Counted from the stretch's first letter, positions 9,535 through 17,862 are shown. The stretch: DNA of 35,909 bases from Alphaproteobacteria bacterium UBA3307 (GCA_002361365.1 DEST01000112.1:1-35909); one strand, 5' to 3'. The notes: a model not told the origin generated them from the sequence alone. A program made the numbers and translations.

Positions 9535-9906
9535 ATGTCAAATAATTATGCACGCGGACAGCACGACATTCGCCCGTGGGGAACTTGGGAAGTTACCGAT
9601 TGCGGACAAGGATTTTGCGTTAAACGAATCGTTGTAAATGCCGGCGGTGTTCTATCGTTGCAAATGCATCATCATCGAGCCGAACACTGGATTATTGTAG
9701 CCGGTACAGCACAAATAACTCTCGGTGAACAATGTTTTGAAAAAAAACAAAGCGAATCCGTATTTATTCCGCAAGAAACTAAACATCGAATCCAAAATAA
9801 TACCTCGGCTCCGCTCATTTTTATTGAGGTACAAACCGGCGATGAGCTTGATGAAAATGATATTGTGCGTTTTGAAGATAAATACGGACGTATCAATAAC
9901 TCGTAA
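9535..9906 (+). CDS. Stand-alone phosphomannose-isomerase-type cupin
   Basis: This 123-residue protein matches the C-terminal cupin domain of type II mannose-6-phosphate isomerase / mannose-1-phosphate guanylyltransferase (ManC/AlgA). The metal-binding motif MHHHRAEHW followed by VAGTAQIT, the PWG near the N-terminus and the later His in ETKHRIQN are all present. It probably interconverts fructose-6-phosphate and mannose-6-phosphate for GDP-mannose or surface sugars, though a free cupin could have another sugar substrate. The ATG at 9535 has a strong AAAAAGGAG site. It is monocistronic, divergent from ptsP and convergent with rplL. Confidence 0.85.
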   Translation: MSNNYARGQHDIRPWGTWEVTDCGQGFCVKRIVVNAGGVLSLQMHHHRAEHWIIVAGTAQITLGEQCFEKKQSESVFIPQETKHRIQNNTSAPLIFIEVQTGDELDENDIVRFEDKYGRINNS

Positions 9907-9943
9907 TTTTGATAATCATTTTTATATGCTCATATCAAAGAGC

Positions 9944-9980
9944 AATGCCCTTGCCTTTTCTTTCCGGCAGGGGCATTTTA
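9944..9980. terminator. Terminator shared by the cupin gene and rplL
   Basis: A 12-bp stem (AATGCCC at 9944-9950 with GGGCATT at 9971-9977, continued inward to GCC/GGC with one G-T wobble) closes a 10-base loop. It lies between two convergent genes and probably stops transcription from both sides, although the T tracts are short. Confidence 0.7.
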
Positions 9981-10003
9981 TAAAAGTACTTAAAAATTGA
10001 AAA

Positions 10004-10375
10004 TTACTTCAATTCAACTTTAGCACCGGCAGCTTCCAACTTAGCTTTGATAGCCTCAGCTTCTTCCTTAGGAGCGCCTTCTTTAACAGTCTTAGGTGCG
10101 CCTTCAACCAAATCTTTAGCTTCTTTCAAGCCCAATCCGGTGATTGCACGAACTTCTTTAATGACGTTAATTTTGTTAGCGCCGGCCTCTGCCAGAACAA
10201 CATCAAATTCCGTCTTTTCTTCAGCAGCGGCAGCAGCACCTGCACCAGCGCCGGCAACGGCAACAGCGGCAGCAGCGGAAACGCCCCACTTTTCTTCTAA
10301 CATTTTTGACAATTCAGCAGCTTCCATAACAGTCAGCGCTGACAATTCATCTACGATTTTGGCTAAATCTGCCAT
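10004..10375 (-). CDS. rplL: 50S ribosomal protein L7/L12
   Basis: L7/L12 forms the ribosomal stalk that recruits translation GTPases. The 123 residues show the helical dimerisation domain (about 1-35), an Ala/Gly-rich hinge (about 36-52) and the conserved C-terminal domain with KINVIKEVRAITGLGLKEAKDLVE. The ATG at 10375 follows a TGGAGAAAAAAG ribosome site. The 184-base gap to rplJ is long for this pair and contains a possible hairpin (CTAAAACCA with TGGTTTTTAG, near 10423-10475). No rpoB follows; the next gene is convergent. Confidence 0.97.
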   Translation of the reverse strand: MADLAKIVDELSALTVMEAAELSKMLEEKWGVSAAAAVAVAGAGAGAAAAAEEKTEFDVVLAEAGANKINVIKEVRAITGLGLKEAKDLVEGAPKTVKEGAPKEEAEAIKAKLEAAGAKVELK

Positions 10376-10559
10376 CTTTTTTCTCCAAATAAAGTTATTT
10401 CTATAATTTTTTTACTAAAAACCAGTTTTTACCCAGTAAAGAACCATCTTTTTTGTGGTTTTAGGCTGAAAATTACGCCGTTTGTTTTGAGCGCGGTGTA
10501 CAAAACAGTACATAAGCGAAAAACAAACAAGTAAGAACTGCATAAAACCGCAAATAAAA

Positions 10560-11042
10560 TTAGGCGGCTTCTTTCTCGCTGTAAGCTTTGAACACTCTTG
10601 CAACTTTAGAAGCAGGCGCTTGCAACAAACCAATAAGTTTGGCACGCAATTCGTCCATAGACGGAATAGATGCCAACTCTTTGATTTCTTCAATGCTCAA
10701 TGTTTTATCCGACAGAGCACCGCCGACAATCACCAACTTTTCATTTTCTTTTGCAAATTGAACACAAGCTTTGCAAGCAGCAATCGGGTCACTGGCATAA
10801 GCCAATGCAATCGGACCTTTAAATTGGTCTGCTAACGCTGCAAATTTTGTGTCTTTCAAAGCAAGACGGGCAATACGGTTTTTAGTAACTCTTAAAGAAG
10901 CGCCGGTTTCACGGATTTTCTTTCTCAAAGCTTCCATTTCTGCAACGGTTAAACCGATATATTCGGCTACCACAACGGATTCGGAGCTGTTGAAAATACC
11001 GTTTAATTCAGCCAGCAATTCTGCTTTTTCTTCGCGGTTCAC
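10560..11042 (-). CDS. rplJ: 50S ribosomal protein L10
   Basis: L10 anchors L7/L12 dimers to 23S rRNA and represses its own operon by binding the leader mRNA. The 160 residues have the family landmarks: VVVAEYIGLTVAEME, LRVTKNRIARLAL and the GPIALAY motif. The Ala-rich C-terminal helix binds L7/L12. The start is GTG at 11042, placed by GGAG upstream. Usually the order is rplK-rplA-rplJ-rplL-rpoB-rpoC; here rplJ has its own promoter and only rplL follows. Confidence 0.97.
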   Translation of the reverse strand: MNREEKAELLAELNGIFNSSESVVVAEYIGLTVAEMEALRKKIRETGASLRVTKNRIARLALKDTKFAALADQFKGPIALAYASDPIAACKACVQFAKENEKLVIVGGALSDKTLSIEEIKELASIPSMDELRAKLIGLLQAPASKVARVFKAYSEKEAA

Positions 11043-11271
11043 TTATTGTCTCCATACGAATTATGTTCCAAACGGAACGTTACCAAAACCCACATCATAC
11101 CTTGCGATACAATGCGGAACCCATTTCTGTCCTTTTAGGAGATTAAAGATAAAATTCTTCAAGTTCACTCCGTCTGCGTAGGAAATTAAGAAATAAGGCT
11201 CATTCATAAAATACACCCCTATTTCACCCACGGTCTTGGACAGTAATGAACACAGCAATTTGCATTCATTG
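11043..11271 (-). promoter_or_regulatory. Probable L10 autoregulatory leader of rplJL
   Basis: About 230 bases of untranslated RNA are expected between the promoter and rplJ. On the RNA strand, CCGTGGGTGAAAT (11233-11221) can pair with ATTTCCTACGCAGACGG (11186-11170). The resulting asymmetric stem with unpaired GCAGA resembles the kink-turn to which L10 binds. A 48-codon reading frame (11207-11061) with an AGGGG site lies inside it; it is more likely incidental to the structure. The assignment is based on position and this helix. Confidence 0.55.
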
Positions 11272-11277
11272 CTTGTG

Positions 11278-11306
11278 TGTATAAAATATAAAATGGCATT
11301 TGTCAA
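11278..11306 (-). promoter_or_regulatory. Consensus promoter for rplJ-rplL
   Basis: On the minus strand TTGACA (11306-11301), a 17-base spacer and TATACA (11283-11278) form a near-perfect sigma-70 promoter. It shows that rplJL is an independent transcription unit. Confidence 0.8.
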
Positions 11307-11341
11307 GCAAAAAAACTGAGGCAGTATAAATTCTGCCTCTG
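11307..11341 (-). terminator. Strong terminator of the VirD4 gene cluster
   Basis: On the minus strand GAGGCAG and CTGCCTC (plus-strand arms 11333-11339 and 11318-11324) form a 7-bp stem with an 8-base loop, followed by AGTTTTTTT. It lies directly before the rplJ promoter and separates the two units. Confidence 0.85.
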
Positions 11342-11366
11342 CTTGAATACGCATTTTACCATAAAT

Positions 11367-13580
11367 TTATGCTTGTGGTGAATCTGCCTCGAAGCCATCG
11401 TCATTTTCTTCTTCGGCATTATACTCAATACCCAGCTTTGCCAACATATCATCGTTAATGTCTTCACGTTGTGCCACAATCCAATCCGGAACATTGGCAC
11501 ACGGCGGAAGTTTTGCTAATTTAAGCATATTTTTATCCAAATAATAACGTGGAGCATCGGCAATAATCGGCCGGTCAATATAACTTTGCATCAAAACAAC
11601 TTGCTTTAGCATCGGTAAACTTAATAATTGTGTTGAGCTGATTACCGGAATGCCCTGTAACTGATAATTCACATTTTTAGCAAGCGGATTGAAGTCCTTA
11701 CCAAGAGAACCTTCCGTACGTGAGAACGAGGAAATACGAACCGTCTTATTGCCTATCATCTTAGAAAAACGCTGCGCCGTAACCTCGTTGTTTTGTGACA
11801 AAATAACTTTGCAAGCAGTGGTAGAAATCACCGTTTCCAAATCGTCTTTACCGTATTTGCCGGAAATTTGGCCTAAGTCTTGTCCGATTAAGAGGTAAGA
11901 CACTTTTTGACCACGACCTACAGCCGGACCATCAATAATAGCTTTCATCTTCGGCATTTGCGGAAACTCATCGAGGATGAACAGAGCCGGAAACGGTCCC
12001 ATTTTACCATCGGTGCGATTGACGTGATTCGGCGGATTGGAAATAAGATAAGAACTCATCAGCTCAATAAAAGTAGAGCTGATAACACCCAAAGCGCGCG
12101 CATCAACTTGGTTAACCGACAGATATACCGAAATCGGTTTCCATTCTCCGGTCACAGGGTCTTTCATTCCGCGCAAATCCTTAAATTGAATATCCGAAAA
12201 ACTGGTTCGAGCCTTAACCGCTTGGTTTTTAAATACGTTAATGCCGGCAAATGCGGTTGAAAGAATAGAACCGCGCTCTTTATCCGGTGTATTACTCAAA
12301 GTACTCAATTCCGTAATACAACGTTGAGCATAACCGTAAGTACGCGCTTCTTTAATGGCTTCTTCCAGCATATCGTGAGTCGGGTCAGCCATTGCAGCCA
12401 TTTGGTCACCTTCGTCCAAGCGACGCTGAATTTCTTGAGCGGCATTTATCTGGGCTTCAGTCATCCATTCCATAATCATAGCAATACAGGCTTCTCGCCC
12501 CATCCACCGCGACGGCAGCAGATTCCATGTGCCAATCGGCAGATAATTCTCCATTGTTAATGTGCCGTTTTTAAGATTTTGAATGGCTCGCGCCGTGCCG
12601 GGGTCACGCATATCCATATAATAACCCTCTAACACTTCCTTATCTTTTTCATCGAGTTTACCTTCGTAAATTCTACCGATAAAATAGTCATTGGCACGAG
12701 CACGGTCACACTTGGATACCATATATTGAATAAATCCGGTTAATGCGGCACGACCGGTTTGCGACCAGTGCGGGTCGGCACCGCCTTTCGGGTCTTCCAC
12801 CAAAATATTGCACATAGAGTCCACATACATATCACGATCCGGACCTTGTTCCGGAATACAGTTAGGCGACAGCGGGTTCCAGCTTGGATAATAAATACCT
12901 TCACTCGGATTATCTTCCGCACCCCAGTTGATAATGAACACCGGACCTACTTTAGCACGTGCACCCGATGTGCTGTAACAAAGCTCCGGCTTTGGATCAT
13001 TTACGATAATACTTAAACGTTCGGAATGGAAAATTGTCGGAATCACCACACCGGCAGTTTTACCGGTTCCCGGAGGAGCACAACAAAGAGTGGCAAGTGT
13101 TTCTTTCAACATTAAAAATTTGCCGTCAAATTTTCCTACCACTTGGCAAAAACCATCAAATCCCAACAACGACATCTTTTTAATATCACGCAAGTCAGCA
13201 ATTTTAGCTTGCCCCTGATAATTGACCTGAAATTTGTACGGACAAAAAATCGCGCTTACAATCAACCCCAGAGGTATCGTAATATATGGCAAAATCGGAA
13301 ACCATAAACTAAGCGAAAAACTGCCTTTATGAGTCCATATTTGATGAAACCATTTACCATACATATCAAACAAATGGTCAGGATTGCGCATTATCAACGA
13401 TAAAAATTTGTTCACTACATCGGTAGAAGATTTTGAAATACCGTGACCGATTAAATATGAAAGCGGCAAAGCAAATATAAACAACAAAACGGTCAAAACC
13501 AAACAAATCAAAAATGTAACCATCATCCACTTGACGGCTTTGTCATATTCTTTCCATTCTTCTCCGCGCTCTCCGGCCAT
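11367..13580 (-). CDS. VirD4/TraG-type coupling ATPase
   Basis: Type IV coupling proteins are inner-membrane hexameric ATPases that select protein or DNA substrates and feed them to a secretion channel. The 737 residues show two N-terminal membrane helices (about 19-43 and 91-112), Walker A APPGTGKT (168-175) and Walker B ALFILDEF (D537-E538). A helical insert between them (about 300-430) would be the all-alpha substrate-binding domain. The ATG at 13580 has a perfect AAGGAGG site and lies 9 bases after the preceding gene. The acidic C-terminal tail (NAEEENDDGFEAD) resembles tails that bind adaptors in other systems; that is inference. No VirB, relaxase or VirB4 gene lies in the window. It is the last gene of its cluster, ahead of a strong terminator. 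Confidence 0.9.
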   Translation of the reverse strand: MAGERGEEWKEYDKAVKWMMVTFLICLVLTVLLFIFALPLSYLIGHGISKSSTDVVNKFLSLIMRNPDHLFDMYGKWFHQIWTHKGSFSLSLWFPILPYITIPLGLIVSAIFCPYKFQVNYQGQAKIADLRDIKKMSLLGFDGFCQVVGKFDGKFLMLKETLATLCCAPPGTGKTAGVVIPTIFHSERLSIIVNDPKPELCYSTSGARAKVGPVFIINWGAEDNPSEGIYYPSWNPLSPNCIPEQGPDRDMYVDSMCNILVEDPKGGADPHWSQTGRAALTGFIQYMVSKCDRARANDYFIGRIYEGKLDEKDKEVLEGYYMDMRDPGTARAIQNLKNGTLTMENYLPIGTWNLLPSRWMGREACIAMIMEWMTEAQINAAQEIQRRLDEGDQMAAMADPTHDMLEEAIKEARTYGYAQRCITELSTLSNTPDKERGSILSTAFAGINVFKNQAVKARTSFSDIQFKDLRGMKDPVTGEWKPISVYLSVNQVDARALGVISSTFIELMSSYLISNPPNHVNRTDGKMGPFPALFILDEFPQMPKMKAIIDGPAVGRGQKVSYLLIGQDLGQISGKYGKDDLETVISTTACKVILSQNNEVTAQRFSKMIGNKTVRISSFSRTEGSLGKDFNPLAKNVNYQLQGIPVISSTQLLSLPMLKQVVLMQSYIDRPIIADAPRYYLDKNMLKLAKLPPCANVPDWIVAQREDINDDMLAKLGIEYNAEEENDDGFEADSPQA

Positions 13581-13589
13581 ATTTCCTCC

Positions 13590-15071
13590 TTATGCTGCTT
13601 TATTTGTTTTCAAAACGTTGCGTAATTTATCCAAGTCCTTTTTCGATGCTTTGTCCCCGGCTTCGTTGAGCCTCTTTGAGAACAGACTGATTTCTTTCGG
13701 CGCACCTCGGTTAATCCGTGTAACATCAATATGCATATTATTCCAAATTTCAAACATATCATCAGCGTTAATAATATTGGCCATCTGAATCACCAAATAA
13801 AAGCTCAAATGTTGCTCAAAACCTTCCGCTGCCAATTTTTCGGTTATTTGTTTTTTAGCATTATTTAACTTGCAAACCGGTGAAACCCGATGGCTGTTTT
13901 CAGAAAACCAGAGCGGTTCCTCTCCGTTAAACATTTCTTCATCGGCAAGCCAATCGCCACTTTCTTTATCCACCAAGCAGACACAAATTTCACTTTCGGA
14001 AACGCCGATAAAATCGATGACCGTATCACCCACGGCAATATTTGTAATAATATCATAGCCTTTTTGTTGCATGGTTTCATACACCGGTCCGCGAGATGTT
14101 CCGGTTTCAGCAGAGATTTTTTCCGGATTATCTTCCGTGTTGCGAGAAGAGCGTTTTGTTCTTTCTGTCCGTGGAGAAGATTCTGCCGAGTCATCTCGAT
14201 TTCGAGCGGAGCGTTTTTCTTTTTCCTCTGTTTTTTTAGAACTACGCTTGGAATCGCGATTTTCTTTTGTTTCATACCGCCGACCGCGCGAATAATCATC
14301 ATCGTCATCATCAACATATTCCGATTTTCGTTTAGCCGGTTTTTCCGCAAAATCATCATCGTCATCAAAATTATTTTTCGATGCAGCTTTTGCCGAAGCT
14401 GATTTCTTTTTACCGATATCCGCTTTTTCAAACGAATCGATATCCAAATCAAAATCGTCATCATCGTCATCAAATTTAAACAAAGCGTGATCAATTGTGG
14501 CGGCAACATCAGTTTTCTTTTTAATCGGAGCTGTTGCCGGAATCGGGGTTGAAGCGTATGCCGGTGCAAATGAAGAGCCGGCCAATGCCGAAACGGATGG
14601 TGTCGCCATCGGAGCAGAAATGGCGGCAGTACCATAATCAGAAATCGGCACGCGCAGGGTTGTAATTCCGGCCGGTCGGATTTGTTTATAAGATTTACGT
14701 TTAACTACGCCATAGCGATTATTCGGAGTAACTGCCGTAACCGCAGATTGTCCGAACATACGCTGCCATAATGTATACGGATAACTCAAAATACGCCAAA
14801 TCAAATTTTCCCATTCCACTAAACATAATGTCCACCAACCCGTAATCAGCATTGGTATAAAAGTAACAATCAGCAAAATCAATGCCCATTCTTTGGCGGC
14901 GTGCGGCGTCCATCCGGCTTGCCACATTTGTTTAAATTGATGCCAGTGGTCAGGCCAAAAAATATCAAAATGCCAATTACATAGCATAATTACGCGAATC
15001 CCCTCCGTGAAGACGATTCCCCACAGACCGCCGACTATTATAATTCTGAGAAATACCAATATGGATTTCAA
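13590..15071 (-). CDS. Two-helix membrane protein with Asp-run repeats and unknown C-terminal domain
   Basis: I do not recognise this protein of about 493 residues. Counting from the GTG at 15077, it has two membrane helices (about 6-32 and 66-86) separated by a Trp/His-rich loop, then an Ala/Pro-rich stretch. A low-complexity region (about 200-325) contains three runs of five or six Asp, each followed by a basic Lys/Arg cluster. A compact C-terminal domain (about 335-465) follows, with alternating strands (VIDFIGVS, EICVCLVDK) and helices. The first 100 residues are homologous to the next gene upstream. The TTG at 15071 is preferred because GGAG lies seven bases upstream; the GTG at 15077 is only one base from it. 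The VirD4 gene follows after 9 bases, so a role as partner of the coupling ATPase is likely. Confidence 0.75.
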   Translation of the reverse strand: MKSILVFLRIIIVGGLWGIVFTEGIRVIMLCNWHFDIFWPDHWHQFKQMWQAGWTPHAAKEWALILLIVTFIPMLITGWWTLCLVEWENLIWRILSYPYTLWQRMFGQSAVTAVTPNNRYGVVKRKSYKQIRPAGITTLRVPISDYGTAAISAPMATPSVSALAGSSFAPAYASTPIPATAPIKKKTDVAATIDHALFKFDDDDDDFDLDIDSFEKADIGKKKSASAKAASKNNFDDDDDFAEKPAKRKSEYVDDDDDDYSRGRRYETKENRDSKRSSKKTEEKEKRSARNRDDSAESSPRTERTKRSSRNTEDNPEKISAETGTSRGPVYETMQQKGYDIITNIAVGDTVIDFIGVSESEICVCLVDKESGDWLADEEMFNGEEPLWFSENSHRVSPVCKLNNAKKQITEKLAAEGFEQHLSFYLVIQMANIINADDMFEIWNNMHIDVTRINRGAPKEISLFSKRLNEAGDKASKKDLDKLRNVLKTNKAA

Positions 15072-15145
15072 CTGCACACTCCGTTAATTTAAATACTCTC
15101 TTTTTATTTATAACCGGCTATTGGTTAAAAAAGTGAATATTTTTG

Positions 15146-15631
15146 TTATTTTTTTGCCTCTTCTATTTGCTCTATTACCTGCCGCCTCAAATCTGTTGCA
15201 CCAACAGACTGTTGATTTTTCTTTTTTTCAAGATTAAGTCTTTCTTGTACAATTTGATCAATTGTCTTTTTTTCTTCTATTTTTAAATTCTTAATATTTA
15301 CGTCAGGTGCCACATAGCCATCCAAACCATGATTGGCGATTTTATTCAGCGGCACGGTCAATAAGCGCATATATTTGTAATAATACAACTTATAAAATCC
15401 CCAGAAGCATAACGGAATGTAAGAAAATATTGCCAATAAAAGCAAAACATCTTTTCCTTTCAGCACACCTCCGGAATTCCAATATCCGGCAAAGCTATGA
15501 TAGGTTTGCGCCGATAGTGGATTAACCCTAAAAATCAGCTCAATTCCAAACCGATATACCAATGCCAAAACCGCACTCCATAAGGCACATGCCACTAAAA
15601 CGCAAATATAATGAAATAGCTTTTTAATCAT
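15146..15631 (-). CDS. Two-helix membrane protein with coiled-coil tail, paralogue of neighbour
   Basis: This 161-residue protein is of no family known to me. It has two membrane helices (about residues 8-34 and 62-82) with a 27-residue loop between them, and a highly charged C-terminal coiled coil (about 112-161). Its first 100 residues align with the start of the next gene in the cluster. Both have a Tyr/Met-Trp-x-x-Gly loop (YWNSGG against MWQAGW), a second helix with YIP or FIP, and an aromatic-rich exit ending in Pro. The ATG at 15631 lies 11 bases after the preceding stop, preceded by AAAGGGCGGAT. It probably forms part of one membrane complex with its neighbours. Confidence 0.75.
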   Translation of the reverse strand: MIKKLFHYICVLVACALWSAVLALVYRFGIELIFRVNPLSAQTYHSFAGYWNSGGVLKGKDVLLLLAIFSYIPLCFWGFYKLYYYKYMRLLTVPLNKIANHGLDGYVAPDVNIKNLKIEEKKTIDQIVQERLNLEKKKNQQSVGATDLRRQVIEQIEEAKK

Positions 15632-15642
15632 TTATCCGCCCT

Positions 15643-17784
15643 TTATTCTCCCATTCCGCCTTTACCGCGGCGAGAATGTCTAGGTAAACCGGACATTGCT
15701 TGAACTCGTGATGACGTTTGTATGTTTTCCTTTTTGTGGCCGGTACGTGCTTTGGTTTCTTCTACGAGTTTTTGTTTCTTTTTAATGTTTTCCTTACCGG
15801 CAGCAATTTCCGCATTATTTTTGCTTATACTTTCTAAGCGTTTATTATCGGTATTGCGAGCGGTTTCTTCTGCGTGAGCGGCATCTGCAAGATTCATCGT
15901 TTTTTCTTTGGCATTCTTTTTATCTTCTTTATTTTTATCCAAAGGTCTTTCTTGCGCATTAGGGTCGCGATATTTGTTGTATGCATCTTGATATTCTTTA
16001 TAAGCCGCATCCATTTGCTTTTTCAGTGCGGCTTTCTTTGTTTGGTCGCTTTCCGTATGGTGTTCCGCAGTCAAACGCCGTAATTTAAACGCTTTTTGAG
16101 CAACATCATTAGCGTATAAATCAAACTCAGCCTCCATTGCTTTGGCAATTTTTTTCCGTTCTTCCGGAGTCGGTGTTTTATTAGGGTCTTTCATAATTTC
16201 AAGTCGTTTTTGCTTTCCTATTTGCTGAGTTGTTTCCAACATCTCATTCATTATACCCAACGGATTTACCACACGCAGTTTATCAACCGGAATAATTGCT
16301 CGGCCGTTTTCTCCCTGATATGCCACTTCTATTGCCTGCAAATGAGCGGCAACACTTAAAACTGATTTTGTATAATCAGAGTTTAATCCGGCAACAGTTT
16401 TCGGAGTATTATCAATATAGCGCATAACTTCTTGTGGATTATGGCGATATTCTTCATTTAGATTCTTAATGAAGGCGGCATTTTTCTTAGGGTCAAACGG
16501 AATAATGGTTTGTCCGTTTACCTCAATGCTTTGACACTTCCAGTCTTGCGGCTCTTTACCGATATTATTTTTAATATTTTGCACCAATACCGCAAGATAT
16601 TCAGCCGAATTTATATTTCCGCCACCAAGAAGCAAATGATTATAGCTATCTACACTGCGATTACCGATAGCCATAATTTGTCCTTCATAATCACCCGCCG
16701 GAGAGGTCGATGCGGCACTTTTACCACCGCTGTTGCCGGCGCTACTGCCAGTGTTGGAACCTGACTGGTTGTTTGCCACAGCAACATTTGAGGCTTGCGG
16801 CGTTGAACCTCTGCCGCAAATTGCCCCTAATAACGCATTCATACCTTTAAAAGTTGTTTCCAAACCCAAATTCATTCCGCCAACCACAAAGGTTTTGAAC
16901 ATATAGTCAATTATATCTTGTTGTTCCACCGGTTGAATATTAAAATCATTTTTGCCGGTTTGTGAATCATTTCCGCCATTGTCTAATGTTGCAACTTTGT
17001 CTTTTTCGTCTTCCGGATTTTGATTTTCCGGCTGAGTGTTTACATTTAACGGTTTTTGTGCCGGATTGACAGTCAGAGGAGTACCGCCGATTTTCATACT
17101 TTCTTCTTCGGCATTGACATTGAGCGCGGTTTTTTCTTTAGGAGCAGCTTGCAATGATTTTTCTGCCGCATTTTGCTTCGAGTTTTGTAACGCATTTTGC
17201 AATATAAAAGATTTTTGTGCCAAATCCGCATATTTTAACGGACGATGTGCAGATTTATCCGGAGTATTTGCCGCTTCCGATAAAGTTGTATAATCCAACT
17301 TGCCGAGAGTTTCTGAAATATCCATCATAGTATTAACATTTTTATCCAGCTTATTTTTTGCTTCCGGCTCAGTAATACGTTTATCCTTAAATTCAGCCGC
17401 CCAAGTGTTTAGCGCAACGGTGGTCAAAACGTTTTTGCCGGTTTGCGGATTTGTTTGCAACAAAAAATCTTTCATTTGTGCATTATCAACTTTGCCTTCC
17501 ATTTGCAATTGTTGCATAGCATTAAGAGCATTTTTGATGCCGTTCAAATTTTGAAAGCCCAGTTTTTCCGTTTCTTTTACCGGATTTTTTACACCGTTTG
17601 TATGGGTTGCCAATTTGAGCGGCGCCGGAAACATTGCCGACAAAAACGCAGCTCTTTGCGAATCCGTAAACATTCCCATTCCGAATTTTTCCATACCTGC
17701 TTTTATTTTATCCATATCCGGCGTTTCTTTCTTGAGCTCCGCACAAAAAGCCTTAAATTCCGTATCTTCCATTGTATCAGCCAT
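15643..17784 (-). CDS. Large scaffold- or substrate-like protein in the VirD4 cluster
   Basis: This protein of about 713 residues is not recognised. Counting from the chosen ATG, it has a helical N-terminal region (about 1-200), an Asn/Gln/Pro-rich linker, and one weakly hydrophobic stretch (about 292-324). A Ser/Gly/Asn linker (about 338-363), a folded-looking block (about 365-520) and a long Lys/Glu/Ala coiled coil (about 570-690) follow. The last 20 residues are strongly basic (PRHSRRGKGGMGE), which recalls the positively charged C-terminal signals of VirD4-dependent substrates. The ATG at 17784 is chosen because GGAG lies eight bases upstream; a longer frame from 17805 has no such site. 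It could be a secreted substrate or a structural part. Confidence 0.75.
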   Translation of the reverse strand: MADTMEDTEFKAFCAELKKETPDMDKIKAGMEKFGMGMFTDSQRAAFLSAMFPAPLKLATHTNGVKNPVKETEKLGFQNLNGIKNALNAMQQLQMEGKVDNAQMKDFLLQTNPQTGKNVLTTVALNTWAAEFKDKRITEPEAKNKLDKNVNTMMDISETLGKLDYTTLSEAANTPDKSAHRPLKYADLAQKSFILQNALQNSKQNAAEKSLQAAPKEKTALNVNAEEESMKIGGTPLTVNPAQKPLNVNTQPENQNPEDEKDKVATLDNGGNDSQTGKNDFNIQPVEQQDIIDYMFKTFVVGGMNLGLETTFKGMNALLGAICGRGSTPQASNVAVANNQSGSNTGSSAGNSGGKSAASTSPAGDYEGQIMAIGNRSVDSYNHLLLGGGNINSAEYLAVLVQNIKNNIGKEPQDWKCQSIEVNGQTIIPFDPKKNAAFIKNLNEEYRHNPQEVMRYIDNTPKTVAGLNSDYTKSVLSVAAHLQAIEVAYQGENGRAIIPVDKLRVVNPLGIMNEMLETTQQIGKQKRLEIMKDPNKTPTPEERKKIAKAMEAEFDLYANDVAQKAFKLRRLTAEHHTESDQTKKAALKKQMDAAYKEYQDAYNKYRDPNAQERPLDKNKEDKKNAKEKTMNLADAAHAEETARNTDNKRLESISKNNAEIAAGKENIKKKQKLVEETKARTGHKKENIQTSSRVQAMSGLPRHSRRGKGGMGE

Positions 17785-17818
17785 CAAAACATCTCCCGCA
17801 TTCAAGATTATTTTTTAT

Positions 17819-17847
17819 AATATATCACACAAAACATCTTTTGTCTA
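17819..17847 (-). promoter_or_regulatory. Possible internal promoter in the VirD4 cluster
   Basis: On the minus strand TAGACA (17847-17842), a 17-base spacer and TATATT (17824-17819) lie in the gap between the first and second genes. The other four genes could therefore be transcribed separately from the first. Confidence 0.45.
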
Positions 17848-17862
17848 CAGTTATTTTTTGTC

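Noticed and set aside
10047..10406. 119-codon plus-strand frame opposite rplL
   Set aside because: Produced by the Ala-rich codons of rplL read in reverse.
11061..11207. 48-codon frame upstream of rplJ as a protein gene
   Set aside because: It lies wholly inside the probable L10 leader structure; kept only as a finding.
14294..14475. ATC/GTC triplet tracts as a tandem-repeat or CRISPR-like array
   Set aside because: They are Asp codons within a coding frame, with no spacer structure.
13865..14635. 256-codon minus-strand frame inside the Asp-run membrane-protein gene
   Set aside because: It is a shifted frame of the low-complexity region with Met/Arg-rich nonsense; the other frame has a ribosome site, membrane helices and a homologous neighbour.
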